From NCBI RefSeq assembly GCF_009177095.1, contig NZ_AP021861.1:3206501-3270500 (forward strand): 64,000 bases of DNA, in the 5' to 3' direction. This document shows positions 24,507 to 34,449 of the stretch, one piece after another (positions within the stretch are counted from its first letter, which is position 1; each line of letters begins with the position of its first letter). The translations under genes and the position numbers were made by a program. This stretch comes from Lacipirellula parvula (GTDB lineage Bacteria; Planctomycetota; Planctomycetia; Pirellulales; Lacipirellulaceae). The notes beneath the pieces are model-generated. The model saw only the letters and a program-made list of their open reading frames with translations. It searched no databases and was not told the origin of the DNA.

Positions 24507-27500
24507 GTGTTAAGCCGATTCTTCATTGATCGACCGATCTTCGCCAACGTCATCGCGATCGTCACGATGATCATGGGCGGCATCGCTGTGTTCGGATTGC
24601 CGATTGAGCAATACCCGGACGTCACGCCGCCGACCGTCATGGTGAACGCCGTCTACCCGGGCGCCAACGCTCAGGTCGTTTCCGACACCGTCGCCTCGCC
24701 GATCGAACAGTCGGTCAATGGCGTCGAAAACATGCTCTACATGTCGTCGGTCTGTTCCAGCGACGGCACTTACGCGCTCACGGTAACGTTCGAGATCGGC
24801 ACCGATCTCGATCAGGCGCAGGTTCTTGTGCAGAACTTGGTCGCCGTCGCTCAGCCGCTGACGCCTGAAGAAGTCCGCCGGCAAGGCATCGTCACGAAGA
24901 AGCAGTCGACCGCGATCGTCATCGTGGTGAGCCTCACGTCAGAGAACGACCGCTACTCGTCGTTGTTCCTGTCGAACTACGCAAACTTGCGGATGAAGGA
25001 CGAGCTCAGCCGCGTCTCCGGCGTGGGCGGCGTGACGATTTTCGGCGGCAATAATTACTCGATGCGCGTCTGGCTCGATCCCGAGAAGCTCAAGGCTCGC
25101 AACCTGACGACGCAAGACGTCTACGCATCGATCCAGGAGCAAAACGTTCAAGTGGCGGCGGGGCAAGTGGGGCAGCCCCCGTCGCCCAATGAACTCGACT
25201 TCCAGTACATCGTCTCGGCGCTCGGCCGTCTCAGCACGCCGGAGCAGTTTGAAGACATCGTCATCAAGGTGAGCCAGGATGGCCGGGTCACCTATTTGAA
25301 GGACGTGGCACGCGTCGAATTGGGCGCGCAAAGCTACGATCAATACTCGGAAAAGGGCGGCGTCCCCTCGGCGAGTATGGGCATCTATCAGCTGCCGGGC
25401 GCCAACGCGCTGTCGGTCGCTGAAGGCGTTCGCGAGTCGGTCGCGAAGATGAAGGAATCGTTCCCCGAGGGAATGAAGGTCGACTTCCCGCTTGATACCA
25501 CCGCATTCGTCGAAGCGTCGATCGAATCGGTCTATCACACGATCATCGAAGCCGGCGTGCTCGTGCTGGTCGTGATTTTGGTCTTCCTCCAAGACTGGCG
25601 GGCCGTGCTCGTACCGGCCACTACAGTGCCGGTCACCATCATCGGCGCCTTCGCCGCTATGTACGTGATGGGCTTCTCGGTGAACATGCTTACGCTGTTC
25701 GGCTTGGTGCTGGCGATCGGCATCGTGGTCGACGACGCCATCGTCATCGTCGAGGCCGCCGCGCACCATATCGAGAATGGCCTGCCGCCCCGCGAGGCGA
25801 CGATTCGCGCCATGGAGCAAGTGCTGGGGCCGATCATCGGCATCACGCTCGTGCTGATGGCGGTGTTTCTCCCGACTGCGTTCCTTGGCGGCATCACCGG
25901 CCAGCTCTACCGGCAGTTCGCACTCACCATCGCCGCTACCGCCCTGATCAGCGCCATCAACGCGGTGACGCTCAAGCCGGCCCAGTGCGCCACGTACCTC
26001 CGCAAACCGGCGGAGAAGAAAAACTGGTTCTACCGCGGCTTTAACTACATCTACGATAAGTTCGAGCGCGTTTACGTCGCCATCGTTCGTATTCTGCTGC
26101 GTTTCCGTTGGGTGACGATGCTCGCGTTCATCGGCTTAGTCGCGGGCACGGCGTATTGGTATCAGCAAGTGCCGACCGGCTTCTTGCCGATCGAGGATCA
26201 AGGCTACATCATCGCCAGTATTCAGCTTCCCGATGCCTCGTCGCAAGCGCGGACCAAGGAAGTGACTGACAAAGTCAACGAGATTCTTGCCAAAGAGCCG
26301 GGCATCATGACCTGGTTCAACATCGGCGGTATGTCGCTCATGGACGGGAGCGCCGCCTCGAATGCTGCCACCGTCTTCATGCGTTTCGAAGATTGGGACA
26401 AACGGCAAGACCCCAAGCTCAGTTTGGGCGGTATTCTAACGAGCCTGACTGGCATTCCTGCGAAGGGGATTCCAGGAAAGTTCACACACATTCGCGAAGC
26501 CCAAATCTTCGCCTTCCCGCCGCCGGCCATTCGCGGTCTCGGTTTCCGCAGCGGTTTCCAGATGCAAGTCGAAGATCGCACAGGCGTCGGCCTGGGCGAA
26601 CTCGGCGCCGCGACGGCCCGCATCGTCGAAGCCGCCAACGGCCAGTCGAAGCTTGCCGGCGTCAACAGCTCCTTCCGCCCGGGCGTGCCGCAGCTTTACG
26701 TCGACATCGACCGCGTGAAGGTGAAGACGCTCGATCTGCCGCTGTCGTCGGTGTTCGGCGCCTTGCAGACCTACCTCGGTTCAGCCTATGTGAACGACTT
26801 CAACAAGTTCGGTCGTACCTTCCAGGTCCGCGTCCAAGCCGAAGAAAACTTCCGCCTCGACCCGCGCGACATCGAACGCCTTGAAGTCCGCAACATGCGC
26901 GGCCAGATGATCCCGCTCGGTTCAGTGGTGAAGGTGACCCGTTCGTACGGCCCGCAGATCATTCAGCGGTATAACCTCTATCCGACGGCAGCCGTTCGCG
27001 GCGAGCCGGCGCCGGGCGTCAGCTCGGGCGAGGCGTTGTCGCTGATGGAGCAAATCGCCAAGGCTGAACTGCCCGACTCGATGGGCTACGACTGGACCGG
27101 CGAATCGTTCCAAGAGAAGCGGATCAGCGGCCAAGCCGTCTGGGTTTTCGCCTTCGCCGTGCTGCTGGTGTACCTCGTCCTTGCCGCTCAGTACGAAAGC
27201 TGGATCTTGCCGGCGGCGGTCATTCTGGTGGTGCCGCTCGGTTTGCTCGGCTCGGTCGCGGCCGTCTCGTTCCGCGGCATGGATAACAACATTTACACGC
27301 AGATCGGCATCGTGCTCATCATCGCACTGGCGAGCAAGAACGCGATTCTGATCGTCGAGTTCGCCCGCGACCTTCGTAAGGAGGGCCGGTCGATTTACGA
27401 CGCTGCGGTCGAAGCGGCCCGGTTGCGGTTCCGTCCGATTCTGATGACCTCGTTCGCGTTCATCCTCGGCGTGGCCCCGCTCGTGTGGGCCACCGGGGCG

Positions 27501-27731
27501 GGCGCCGCGGGCCAGCAGGCGCTCGGCACGGCGGTGTTCGGCGGCATGATCACGTCGACGGTCCTCGCGGTCTTCTTCACTCCGGTCTTCTTCCTGATGT
27601 TGCAGGGAGTGTCGGAATGGTGGAAGCCGATGGTCGCCGCGGAACCGGCGATCCACAAGTTCGCCGGCGACGACGATGACGATCACCATCACCCCCGCCG
27701 CAAACCGCTGCAAACCGCCGGCACGCACTAG
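24507..27731 (+). CDS. RND multidrug efflux pump, HAE1 family (AcrB-like)
   Basis: A 1074-residue inner-membrane proton-driven pump with the AcrB plan: N-terminal FFIDRPIFANVIAI, twelve helices, two large periplasmic loops, and the proton-relay aspartates in GIVVDDAIVIVE near residue 410. ASKNAILIVEFA occurs in the second half. It starts with GTG, with GGGGGGAA upstream overlapping the adaptor stop. The C-terminus ends in an Asp5/His3 cluster, which is unusual. No outer-membrane factor gene accompanies it, so it must share one. Regulated probably by the divergent TetR gene. Confidence 0.94.
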   Translation: MLSRFFIDRPIFANVIAIVTMIMGGIAVFGLPIEQYPDVTPPTVMVNAVYPGANAQVVSDTVASPIEQSVNGVENMLYMSSVCSSDGTYALTVTFEIGTDLDQAQVLVQNLVAVAQPLTPEEVRRQGIVTKKQSTAIVIVVSLTSENDRYSSLFLSNYANLRMKDELSRVSGVGGVTIFGGNNYSMRVWLDPEKLKARNLTTQDVYASIQEQNVQVAAGQVGQPPSPNELDFQYIVSALGRLSTPEQFEDIVIKVSQDGRVTYLKDVARVELGAQSYDQYSEKGGVPSASMGIYQLPGANALSVAEGVRESVAKMKESFPEGMKVDFPLDTTAFVEASIESVYHTIIEAGVLVLVVILVFLQDWRAVLVPATTVPVTIIGAFAAMYVMGFSVNMLTLFGLVLAIGIVVDDAIVIVEAAAHHIENGLPPREATIRAMEQVLGPIIGITLVLMAVFLPTAFLGGITGQLYRQFALTIAATALISAINAVTLKPAQCATYLRKPAEKKNWFYRGFNYIYDKFERVYVAIVRILLRFRWVTMLAFIGLVAGTAYWYQQVPTGFLPIEDQGYIIASIQLPDASSQARTKEVTDKVNEILAKEPGIMTWFNIGGMSLMDGSAASNAATVFMRFEDWDKRQDPKLSLGGILTSLTGIPAKGIPGKFTHIREAQIFAFPPPAIRGLGFRSGFQMQVEDRTGVGLGELGAATARIVEAANGQSKLAGVNSSFRPGVPQLYVDIDRVKVKTLDLPLSSVFGALQTYLGSAYVNDFNKFGRTFQVRVQAEENFRLDPRDIERLEVRNMRGQMIPLGSVVKVTRSYGPQIIQRYNLYPTAAVRGEPAPGVSSGEALSLMEQIAKAELPDSMGYDWTGESFQEKRISGQAVWVFAFAVLLVYLVLAAQYESWILPAAVILVVPLGLLGSVAAVSFRGMDNNIYTQIGIVLIIALASKNAILIVEFARDLRKEGRSIYDAAVEAARLRFRPILMTSFAFILGVAPLVWATGAGAAGQQALGTAVFGGMITSTVLAVFFTPVFFLMLQGVSEWWKPMVAAEPAIHKFAGDDDDDHHHPRRKPLQTAGTH

Positions 27732-27790
27732 CGCGTCACCGGCGCCTAGCGAGCCCCTCCCTTGATGGGAGGGGTAGTATCGAAATCAAG

Positions 27791-27856
27791 AGGCCCCTCA
27801 AGGAGCGACGCGAGAGTCCGCCCCCCGACTCGCGTCGCTCCGAACGGGGCCTTTTC
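27791..27856 (+). terminator. terminator after the RND operon
   Basis: Long hairpin: AGGCCCC (27791-27797) pairs with GGGGCCT (27846-27852), and the inner GGAGCGACGCGAG (27802-27814) pairs with CTCGCGTCGCTCC (27829-27841), followed by TTTTCT. It lies 60 bp after the pump stop. Confidence 0.85.
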
Positions 27857-27991
27857 TCATTCTCGCTCCATCTGTTGCGAGATTTCGCGAACTGAACTCC
27901 CTGGCGCCGCTGAACGGGCGCACTTCGTATACTGGAGCGGTCGGCTCGCACGCCGCGTTGCATTCCCAGCACCAGTTGAAGAGGTAGGTTC

Positions 27992-29356
27992 ATGTCGGCC
28001 GATCGCTCCCCCGCTCGTGAAGGCAAGTCTGCCGTTCGATTCACCCGCCGCGACGCCTTGCGAATTGGCGCCGCTGCGATGGTCGCCGGACCTTTCCTAC
28101 GCACAGGCCGATCGTTCGCTGCCGGGCCGGAGCAAAAGGCTCGCATCGCGTCGATCGGCGTCGGCAACAAGGGGTGGACTGATCTGCTGGCGGTCGCGTC
28201 GGCCCCGGGCGCCGAAATCGTCGCCATCTGCGACATCGACTCCAACTTCCTCGGCGTCGCCCAAGAGAAGTTCCCGCCAGCTCAGGCCTTCCGCGACTAC
28301 CGCGTGCTGCTCGACAAAATGGGCAACGGCATCGACGGCGTCTTGATCTCCACTCCCGATCACATGCACGGCGCCATCGCCCTGGCGGCGATGACGCTCG
28401 GCAAGCATGTCTACGTGCAGAAGCCGCTCGCCCACAACCTGGCTGAACTCCGCGCCATGTGCAACGCCGCGGCAGAACAGGGTGTGATCACCCAGATGGG
28501 AACGCAAATTCACGGCGACGAGTCGTATCGCACCGCGGCGAAGATGCTGCGCGACGGCGCCATCGGCAAGGTAAGCGAGGTCCATTGCTGGATAGGTCGC
28601 GGCTTGCCGTTGCCGGCGAAAGAGCGTCCCGCCAATCGGGTCGACAAGGTCCCCGCGACGGTCGATTGGGATCTCTGGCAAGGCGTCGCGCCTGAAGAGC
28701 CGTACGTCGAGGGATTCTACCATCCGTTCAACTGGCGGATGTGGCGCGACTACGGCGGCGGCGTTCTAGGAGACATGGCCAGCCATATCTTCGACCCGAT
28801 CTTCACGGGGATTGATTTGAAGGCGCCACTCACGCTCCGTTCCGGCGGTCCAGCCCATCTGCGCGATACTTACGCCACAGACACCGAGGTTCTTTACACC
28901 TTCGCTGGCACGCCGTTAACCACTGGAGAGGTCAAATTCCGTTGGACGAACGGCACGTTCAAGCCCGACGCCGAGAAGGCGCAGCTTCCCGACGGCGTGA
29001 ACCTGTCGGCCTCGGGGTCGTTCACCGTCGGCGAAAAGGGCGTGATGGTCCTGCCGCACTGGGGCATGCCGACCTTTTATTCCAACGGCAAGCCAATGGA
29101 CTTGGAGATCAAGTCCGAGGGCAACGTCGACCACTACCATGAGTGGGTGGAGGCGATTCGCGGCGAAGGCCAGACGAGCACTCCCTTCACGTTTAGCGGC
29201 CCGCTGACCGAAGCGGTGATCGCGGGAACCGTCGCCGGCGCGTTCCCCGAAGAGACGTTGAAGTGGGACTCGGCGGCGCTAAAATTCGATCACGACGGCG
29301 CGAATGCCCTGGTCCACCGCAAGTACCGCGACGACTGGCGCCCGCTCGGCGTGTAG
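27992..29356 (+). CDS. Tat-exported Gfo/Idh/MocA oxidoreductase
   Basis: A 454-residue NAD(P)-dependent sugar-type oxidoreductase. A twin-arginine leader is seen as TRRDALRIGAAAMVAGPF at about residues 19-36, then the Rossmann start IASIGVGNKGW. The catalytic EKP motif is changed to QKP (VYVQKPLAHN). The C-terminal alpha/beta domain is full length. GAAGAGGTAGG precedes the ATG at good distance. Exported Gfo/Idh/MocA proteins are a planctomycete speciality of largely unknown substrates. It converges on the aminotransferase gene. Confidence 0.85.
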   Translation: MSADRSPAREGKSAVRFTRRDALRIGAAAMVAGPFLRTGRSFAAGPEQKARIASIGVGNKGWTDLLAVASAPGAEIVAICDIDSNFLGVAQEKFPPAQAFRDYRVLLDKMGNGIDGVLISTPDHMHGAIALAAMTLGKHVYVQKPLAHNLAELRAMCNAAAEQGVITQMGTQIHGDESYRTAAKMLRDGAIGKVSEVHCWIGRGLPLPAKERPANRVDKVPATVDWDLWQGVAPEEPYVEGFYHPFNWRMWRDYGGGVLGDMASHIFDPIFTGIDLKAPLTLRSGGPAHLRDTYATDTEVLYTFAGTPLTTGEVKFRWTNGTFKPDAEKAQLPDGVNLSASGSFTVGEKGVMVLPHWGMPTFYSNGKPMDLEIKSEGNVDHYHEWVEAIRGEGQTSTPFTFSGPLTEAVIAGTVAGAFPEETLKWDSAALKFDHDGANALVHRKYRDDWRPLGV

Positions 29357-29389
29357 CCGAATCCGCGCAGCAGTCGGTATCGTCATAGT

Positions 29390-29416
29390 GAACCACGGGC
29401 ATCTCGCCCGTGGTCT
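29390..29416. terminator. hairpin between convergent genes
   Basis: Perfect 9-bp stem ACCACGGGC (29392-29400) and GCCCGTGGT (29406-29414) with loop ATCTC. The T-tract is weak (CTTCCC), so it may be a REP-like palindrome that also stops transcription of the two converging genes. Confidence 0.55.
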
Positions 29417-29434
29417 TCCCGTCGCCGGCAAACT

Positions 29435-30847
29435 TCATCCCAAACGCTCAACAATCGCAAACATCGCGTCGAGGTACTGTTGCGCCTCGTCAAGCTCCAT
29501 CGTAAGCGGCGGAGCGACGCGAATGACGTCGCCGTTGAGCGGCCCGAGCAAGTGGATGGCCAGGCCAGCGTCGTCGCCGTCGTAGCACGCACGGACGACT
29601 TGGCTGGCGACTTCGTTCGACGTGCGGCCGGGCAGGGCGCCGCATTGGATGCCCCACACGTTTCCCTCGCCCCGGATGGCTGTGATGGCGGCCGTTTCCA
29701 CGAGACGCTGGAGCCCGGCCTCGAACACCTTCGACAGCTCGCGACCATGGGCGAGTACGCTGTGCTGTTCGAACTCATCGAGCGTCGCCAGAACTGCGGC
29801 ACAGCCTAGCGGGTGGCCGCTCCAAGTGTCCGACGCTTCGCCGTAGTTCAGCTTCTCAAAGAGTTCGCGTCGACCGACGACCGCATCGACCGGGATGCCA
29901 TTGCCCATGCCTTTGCCGAGGATGACCATGTCGGGTTCGACGCCGTAGTCGGCGTAAGCGAACAGCGAGCCGGTCCGCCCGAAGTTCGATTGCACCTCGT
30001 CCAGGATGAACAAGATGCCGCGGTCGCGGCAGAAGGTTTGCAGCAGTTGCAAATACTCTTTCTGCGGGTGGTACGAGCCGCCGCCGCCGAGGTATGGCTC
30101 GGTGATGAGGCAACAAATTTGGTCGCCGAGTTCGTCGGCCAACTGCTCCAACTCTTTGATGTAAGGCAGCAGGTTGAGCGGTTCCAATCGCTTCTCCAGC
30201 GAGTAACATTCCTCGCGTGGGAAGCTGATAAAGCGAACGCGGGGATCGCGCTCTGCATCTCGTTCGCTGCCGGTAACGGCGCCCGCGAGGCCTTTTTTGC
30301 CGTGGAAGCCGTGCCGCGTCGCAAGGATCATTTGCTTCGCCGGATCTTGCGCGAGCGCCGTTCGCAACGCTTTGATGACCCCTTCGCTGCCGCTCGCCGA
30401 CCAAACGACTTGTTCGAAGCGATTGCCGCCCGGCAGCACCCGCATCGCTGCGAGCAGCCTGCGGCAAGCCTCGGCTTCGAGCGGCGTGATCGCGTTGTAC
30501 GCGGTCAACGGAACGGCGGAGAAGTAGTCGCCTTCCGTATCGGTTCCGGTCGCAGCGTTCGGAGTATTTAGCAAATCCGGCGTGTGACCAAGATACTCGT
30601 AGACCCGCTGCCACCAGCGGCGGGGATTGTGGCCGAGATTCGCGACCAACACGCCCGACGTAAAATCCGCGAGTTTGGCGCCGTCGGTCGTGTAGTGGTA
30701 AGACCCGGCGCTCCGCTCGATCACGGCCAGCGTCGGCGTGAAGGTGCGCAGCGCTCGTGGCTCTGCTTGCCCAATCGAGCGTCGCGTTGCCTCGCTGAGC
30801 GGTTCGTGGCGCTTCACGACTGGCTGAATTGGCTCGACGGAACTCAT
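29435..30847 (-). CDS. class III PLP-dependent aminotransferase
   Basis: A 470-residue aminotransferase of the ornithine/acetylornithine/GABA group (fold type I). LFILDEVQSNFGRTG holds the PLP-binding aspartate and VILGKGMGNGIPVDAVVG the Schiff-base lysine. WSASGSEGVIKALRTA is the phosphate-loop region. It lies 45 bp downstream of a Gfo/Idh/MocA gene on the same strand. With that oxidoreductase it could convert a keto-sugar or cyclitol into the amino form, but ordinary amino-acid or diamine use is equally possible. Confidence 0.85.
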   Translation of the reverse strand: MSSVEPIQPVVKRHEPLSEATRRSIGQAEPRALRTFTPTLAVIERSAGSYHYTTDGAKLADFTSGVLVANLGHNPRRWWQRVYEYLGHTPDLLNTPNAATGTDTEGDYFSAVPLTAYNAITPLEAEACRRLLAAMRVLPGGNRFEQVVWSASGSEGVIKALRTALAQDPAKQMILATRHGFHGKKGLAGAVTGSERDAERDPRVRFISFPREECYSLEKRLEPLNLLPYIKELEQLADELGDQICCLITEPYLGGGGSYHPQKEYLQLLQTFCRDRGILFILDEVQSNFGRTGSLFAYADYGVEPDMVILGKGMGNGIPVDAVVGRRELFEKLNYGEASDTWSGHPLGCAAVLATLDEFEQHSVLAHGRELSKVFEAGLQRLVETAAITAIRGEGNVWGIQCGALPGRTSNEVASQVVRACYDGDDAGLAIHLLGPLNGDVIRVAPPLTMELDEAQQYLDAMFAIVERLG

Positions 30848-30892
30848 AGCGAACTTTGTTGATAGGGGGTAGACGTGTGCAGGAAGCGCCGT

Positions 30893-32182
30893 TTAGACGG
30901 CCGGCGCGTAGAGGACTTCGTCGCGGGATTCGCCTGGAACTTTCAAGACAAGCCCGCCCGCAGGAGCATTCACTTCGACGACGCACTCGGGGATGCCCGC
31001 GGCATGGCGGGCCAAAATGATTTCCATCGCTTCGACGGCGGCGACGACTTGCCGATCCGCGGCGAGATCGTTGTAAGCCAGTTCTCGCGCCGCGGCCAAG
31101 CGAATGGAGCGTTCTTCGAGCGGACCGCCAAACTCAACGGCGGCAGCTTCGCGCATGAATCGCTCGATCACTTCAATGCCGTAGCCTCGCTGCGAGCGTT
31201 CGCCCCACGGCTCTAGCACCGACGCGTTGTAGTGGTTGTTGATCGTATTCTTAATTTTGTAGGGCGTCGCGCCTTCGATCGTGCACTCAACGCCGCGCTT
31301 GCGGCTGTGGCCATTCCAAACGCCGTTGTCGAACCTAAACTGCACCTCTTGCTCAACGTACCCCGGGAAGTTGTCGGGCGTTACCCAGCTCGTGTGGATG
31401 TCGAACGCCGCTTCGCGCCCGTCGTTGTGAGCATAAATCAGCCGTAATTGCGTCGAGTCCCACGTCGGGCCGTCGGCGGGCCCGACAATGCCGCGCTGCC
31501 CTGTGCAGGTCACTCGCTTCAGTTTCAGGCCGAACGTAAAGTCGATCAGCTTGATGTAATGGACGGCTACATAGGTTCCCGGGTTGCGGCCGACGATCCA
31601 TTCAGCGAACTGCGAGCCAGCGATTGATTTCGGCTCCAACAGCGAGCAGTAGCCGTTGTTCACGTGCTGCAAGACGCCGTCGGCGACGAACGTGCGAAGC
31701 TTCTTGTGATCGGGATCGAGCAGCTTGTGGTAGACAACCTTGGCGAGAACGCCGTGCTCCTGGGCCATTGCATCGAGCTCGTCGAGCTCTCGCAGCCGTA
31801 ACACCGATGGTTTCTCGATGAGAACGTGCTTGCCTGCGTTGATCGCGAGTTTCGCCGCAGCGAAGTGACGATCGTCTGGCGTCGCGATGCATACGACGTC
31901 GACCGGCGAGTCGATTAGCTGCTCAACGGCATCAACGCCGAAGAAGTTTTGGAACCCCTGGAGGTCCTTGGGGGCTTTGGCGCGGTAGGCGGCGGCCCGC
32001 TGGCCCGTTCGCGTGGCGACGGCGTTCAGCGGCGCCGAGCAGACTCCGAACTCCGGCCCGTACAGCGGTTGGGTGGCGACGCGTTCAAAAAACGGCCGGT
32101 ACGTTTCGTCAAAGATCATCCCCATGCCGACCATGCCGACGCGCAGTTCACGAGAGACGGCGATGGCAAGTGATTTGGCCAC
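30893..32182 (-). CDS. Gfo/Idh/MocA family oxidoreductase (cytoplasmic)
   Basis: A 429-residue oxidoreductase without signal peptide. N-terminal RVGMVGMGMIFDETY is the Rossmann start, and IEKPSVLRL is the catalytic EKP motif. The C-terminal dimer domain is long. The start codon is GTG (32182); no ATG gives a complete Rossmann fold except later ones inside it. It follows the GntR gene by 80 bp and precedes the aminotransferase by 45 bp. Confidence 0.85.
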   Translation of the reverse strand: MAKSLAIAVSRELRVGMVGMGMIFDETYRPFFERVATQPLYGPEFGVCSAPLNAVATRTGQRAAAYRAKAPKDLQGFQNFFGVDAVEQLIDSPVDVVCIATPDDRHFAAAKLAINAGKHVLIEKPSVLRLRELDELDAMAQEHGVLAKVVYHKLLDPDHKKLRTFVADGVLQHVNNGYCSLLEPKSIAGSQFAEWIVGRNPGTYVAVHYIKLIDFTFGLKLKRVTCTGQRGIVGPADGPTWDSTQLRLIYAHNDGREAAFDIHTSWVTPDNFPGYVEQEVQFRFDNGVWNGHSRKRGVECTIEGATPYKIKNTINNHYNASVLEPWGERSQRGYGIEVIERFMREAAAVEFGGPLEERSIRLAAARELAYNDLAADRQVVAAVEAMEIILARHAAGIPECVVEVNAPAGGLVLKVPGESRDEVLYAPAV

Positions 32183-32262
32183 GTGACGATGAAAGTAAAT
32201 TGTTGAGGGAGAAAGTGTGCGGGCGATCCGAGATTTGGATGTTCAGAGCGTCTCGACAGGCG

Positions 32263-32952
32263 TCAGACGACTCGCCCTGCCGGTCGGTAGGAGGACGCCA
32301 AGCGAAGGTGGAGTTCCATCGCCGCAGAGGCCGTCGCCGAGTCACGCGCCGCAAGCGCCCCAAGGATCGTGCGATGCTCGCGCAAGCCGCGGAGGACGGC
32401 ATCGGTCCGTTCGGGCCCTAGTGTGTAAGACAGCCGTTTGTACTCCCAGCACTTATTGATGGCGCCACGCAGAGGTTGATTGGCGGCGTGCTCGGAAATC
32501 GCCAAGTGCAACGCGAAATCGAAGTCTCTCGCGCGCCGGACCCAATCATCGTCATTCTGCGGATCAACGGCATCTGACTGACGCTGCAGCCGCTGAATGG
32601 CGTCGATTGGCATATGCTGCGCAGCTCGTGCGGCGGCCGGCGGCTCCAGCAGTAGGCGGAGTTCGTGAATTTCTACGAGCCAATTCTCCGCGCCGGGACG
32701 AACCATGGCTCGCATGTTCATCTTCTGCGTCACAATTCCGTCGGCAATCAGACGCGAAAGCGCCTGGACGACCGGAGTGCGGCTGACACCCAACGCTTGT
32801 GCCAGCTGCGTCGATTTCAACTCGCTGCCGCCGGGCAACTCGCCGCGAACAATGCGCGCCAGGATGCCGTGGTAGACGTCGTCGACGCGCGACTGCTGCG
32901 CATCGTCGACAGTGCTAGCTTCTGGGAGTTCGATGGTCGTGGCTTTCAGCAT
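32263..32952 (-). CDS. GntR-family regulator, FadR/FCD type
   Basis: A 229-residue regulator. A winged helix at about residues 22-85 is marked by STQLAQALGVSRTPVVQALSRLIADGIV, and an all-alpha FCD domain follows with the metal-binding histidines expected in EIHELR and DFALHLAISEHA. It most likely controls the sugar oxidoreductase genes around it in response to a carboxylate or sugar acid. The ATG at 32952 gives the family N-terminus; a second ATG 20 codons upstream (33012) is possible and neither has a strong Shine-Dalgarno. Confidence 0.85.
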   Translation of the reverse strand: MLKATTIELPEASTVDDAQQSRVDDVYHGILARIVRGELPGGSELKSTQLAQALGVSRTPVVQALSRLIADGIVTQKMNMRAMVRPGAENWLVEIHELRLLLEPPAAARAAQHMPIDAIQRLQRQSDAVDPQNDDDWVRRARDFDFALHLAISEHAANQPLRGAINKCWEYKRLSYTLGPERTDAVLRGLREHRTILGALAARDSATASAAMELHLRLASSYRPAGRVV

Positions 32953-33122
32953 GACGCTACGCCGAGGAGGATAAATGCATTCACTTCGGTCAGTCTCGTC
33001 GACTTTCATGCTCCCGTCAAGCGATGCTGCCGTAAAACAGGGGGATTTGCCCGGCTCCGTGGAGCAGAACACTTCCGGGTACGCGGTGGGGCGTTTCTGG
33101 CTCCGCTGGCAGAGGCGAGGAG

Positions 33123-34388
33123 TTAAACGGCGGGCGCCCAGCCTTCGCGGTACTCGCAAGACCATAGGTCTTGGCCCATGGATTTGTTGAGAAGGCGTCC
33201 TGTTGTCGCATCGACGTCGACCGACTGCCCTGTTCGGTAGGCGATGTTGCCGAGATGGCAAAAGAGGGCGCTCTTGTGCCCCTCTTCGATGCTCGCTGCC
33301 GTGCGATGGCCGTCGCGAACGGCGTCGAGAAAATCTCGCAGATGTTCCGCGTCGCCTCGGCTCCCTTCAAAATCCTCGACGACGTTTCGATCCAGGTCGT
33401 AAATCACCGCCCCCTCGTCGTTCAGGCACAGCGCGCCTTCCGTCCCGCGGATCTCGATGCCGAAGATGCTCGAGCTTTCGATCGGTCGCATCCAGCAGAT
33501 CTGTTCCCATGTGATCAGTTTGTCGCCGCACTCGAAAATGGCTGTCGACGTATCGGGAGTTTCCTGGTCGTCGTCGTATCGAAGTCGCCCGCCAGCGCAC
33601 GTGACGCGCGTTGGGTAGTCGACGCCGAGCGCTAATCGGCAAATGTCAATTGAATGGACGCCGTTGTTGCCAATTTCGCCATTCCCCCACTGCCAGAAGA
33701 AGTGCCAGTTGTAGGGAATCGCGTTGCTCTGGAACGGGCGTTCCGGCGAAGGCCCTTGCCAAAGCGCGTAGTCAAGCGAGGCGGGAGGAGTCGTTTTCTG
33801 TCCGCGGCCGATCGAGGGACGAGGGGTGTGGTACCATGACTTGGCGTGAAGCGGCGCACCGATGGCGCCGTCGCGGATCTTGCTGATTACATCGCGATAG
33901 AGCGAGCCGCTACGGCGCTGCATGCCGACTTGGACGACGCGGCCCGACTTGTTCGCCGCGGCAATCATCATCTCGCCCTCGGCCGCCGTGTGGCTGCAGG
34001 GCTTCTCCACGTAGACGTGCTTCCCAGCTTTGCAGGCGAGGATTGTGGCTGGGGCATGCCAGTGGTTTGGCGCCGCGCAGATGAGTGCGTCAACCGTCGG
34101 GTCGTCGAGTGCGTGGCGAAAATCGCGAATTCCTTGCGGTTTTGCCGCTCCGCGCGACGTCGCTGCCGTGATGCCCTTGGCAATCGCCTGCTCGTCCGGA
34201 TCGCATATATAGGCGATCCGACAACCAGCTTGCTCGGCGAATTGCTCGGCAAGTTGTGAGCCGCGGTTATTCGCCCCCATGATCGCCAGCACCACTTCGC
34301 TGTTCGCCTCCGCGGCGTGAACGCGGCTGGCGGCGATGGCCGCCAGCCCGGCGGAAGCGGCAAGAAAGTCTCGGCGCGTCGAAGCCAT
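33123..34388 (-). CDS. Tat-exported Gfo/Idh/MocA oxidoreductase
   Basis: A 421-residue oxidoreductase with a short twin-arginine leader (STRRDFLAASAGLAAIAASRVHAAE), the Rossmann start VVLAIMGANNRGSQLAEQF and an intact EKP motif (VYVEKPCSHTAAEG). A C-terminal WSCEYREGW end is typical of the planctomycete subgroup. It lies 61 bp after the next Gfo-like gene and 170 bp before GntR on the same strand. Confidence 0.87.
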   Translation of the reverse strand: MASTRRDFLAASAGLAAIAASRVHAAEANSEVVLAIMGANNRGSQLAEQFAEQAGCRIAYICDPDEQAIAKGITAATSRGAAKPQGIRDFRHALDDPTVDALICAAPNHWHAPATILACKAGKHVYVEKPCSHTAAEGEMMIAAANKSGRVVQVGMQRRSGSLYRDVISKIRDGAIGAPLHAKSWYHTPRPSIGRGQKTTPPASLDYALWQGPSPERPFQSNAIPYNWHFFWQWGNGEIGNNGVHSIDICRLALGVDYPTRVTCAGGRLRYDDDQETPDTSTAIFECGDKLITWEQICWMRPIESSSIFGIEIRGTEGALCLNDEGAVIYDLDRNVVEDFEGSRGDAEHLRDFLDAVRDGHRTAASIEEGHKSALFCHLGNIAYRTGQSVDVDATTGRLLNKSMGQDLWSCEYREGWAPAV

Positions 34389-34449
34389 GGTCAGTCCTCG
34401 CCTGTCGGATTGAGCGAATTGGTTGCAAAACTGGCGCTAGCGAAACTGA

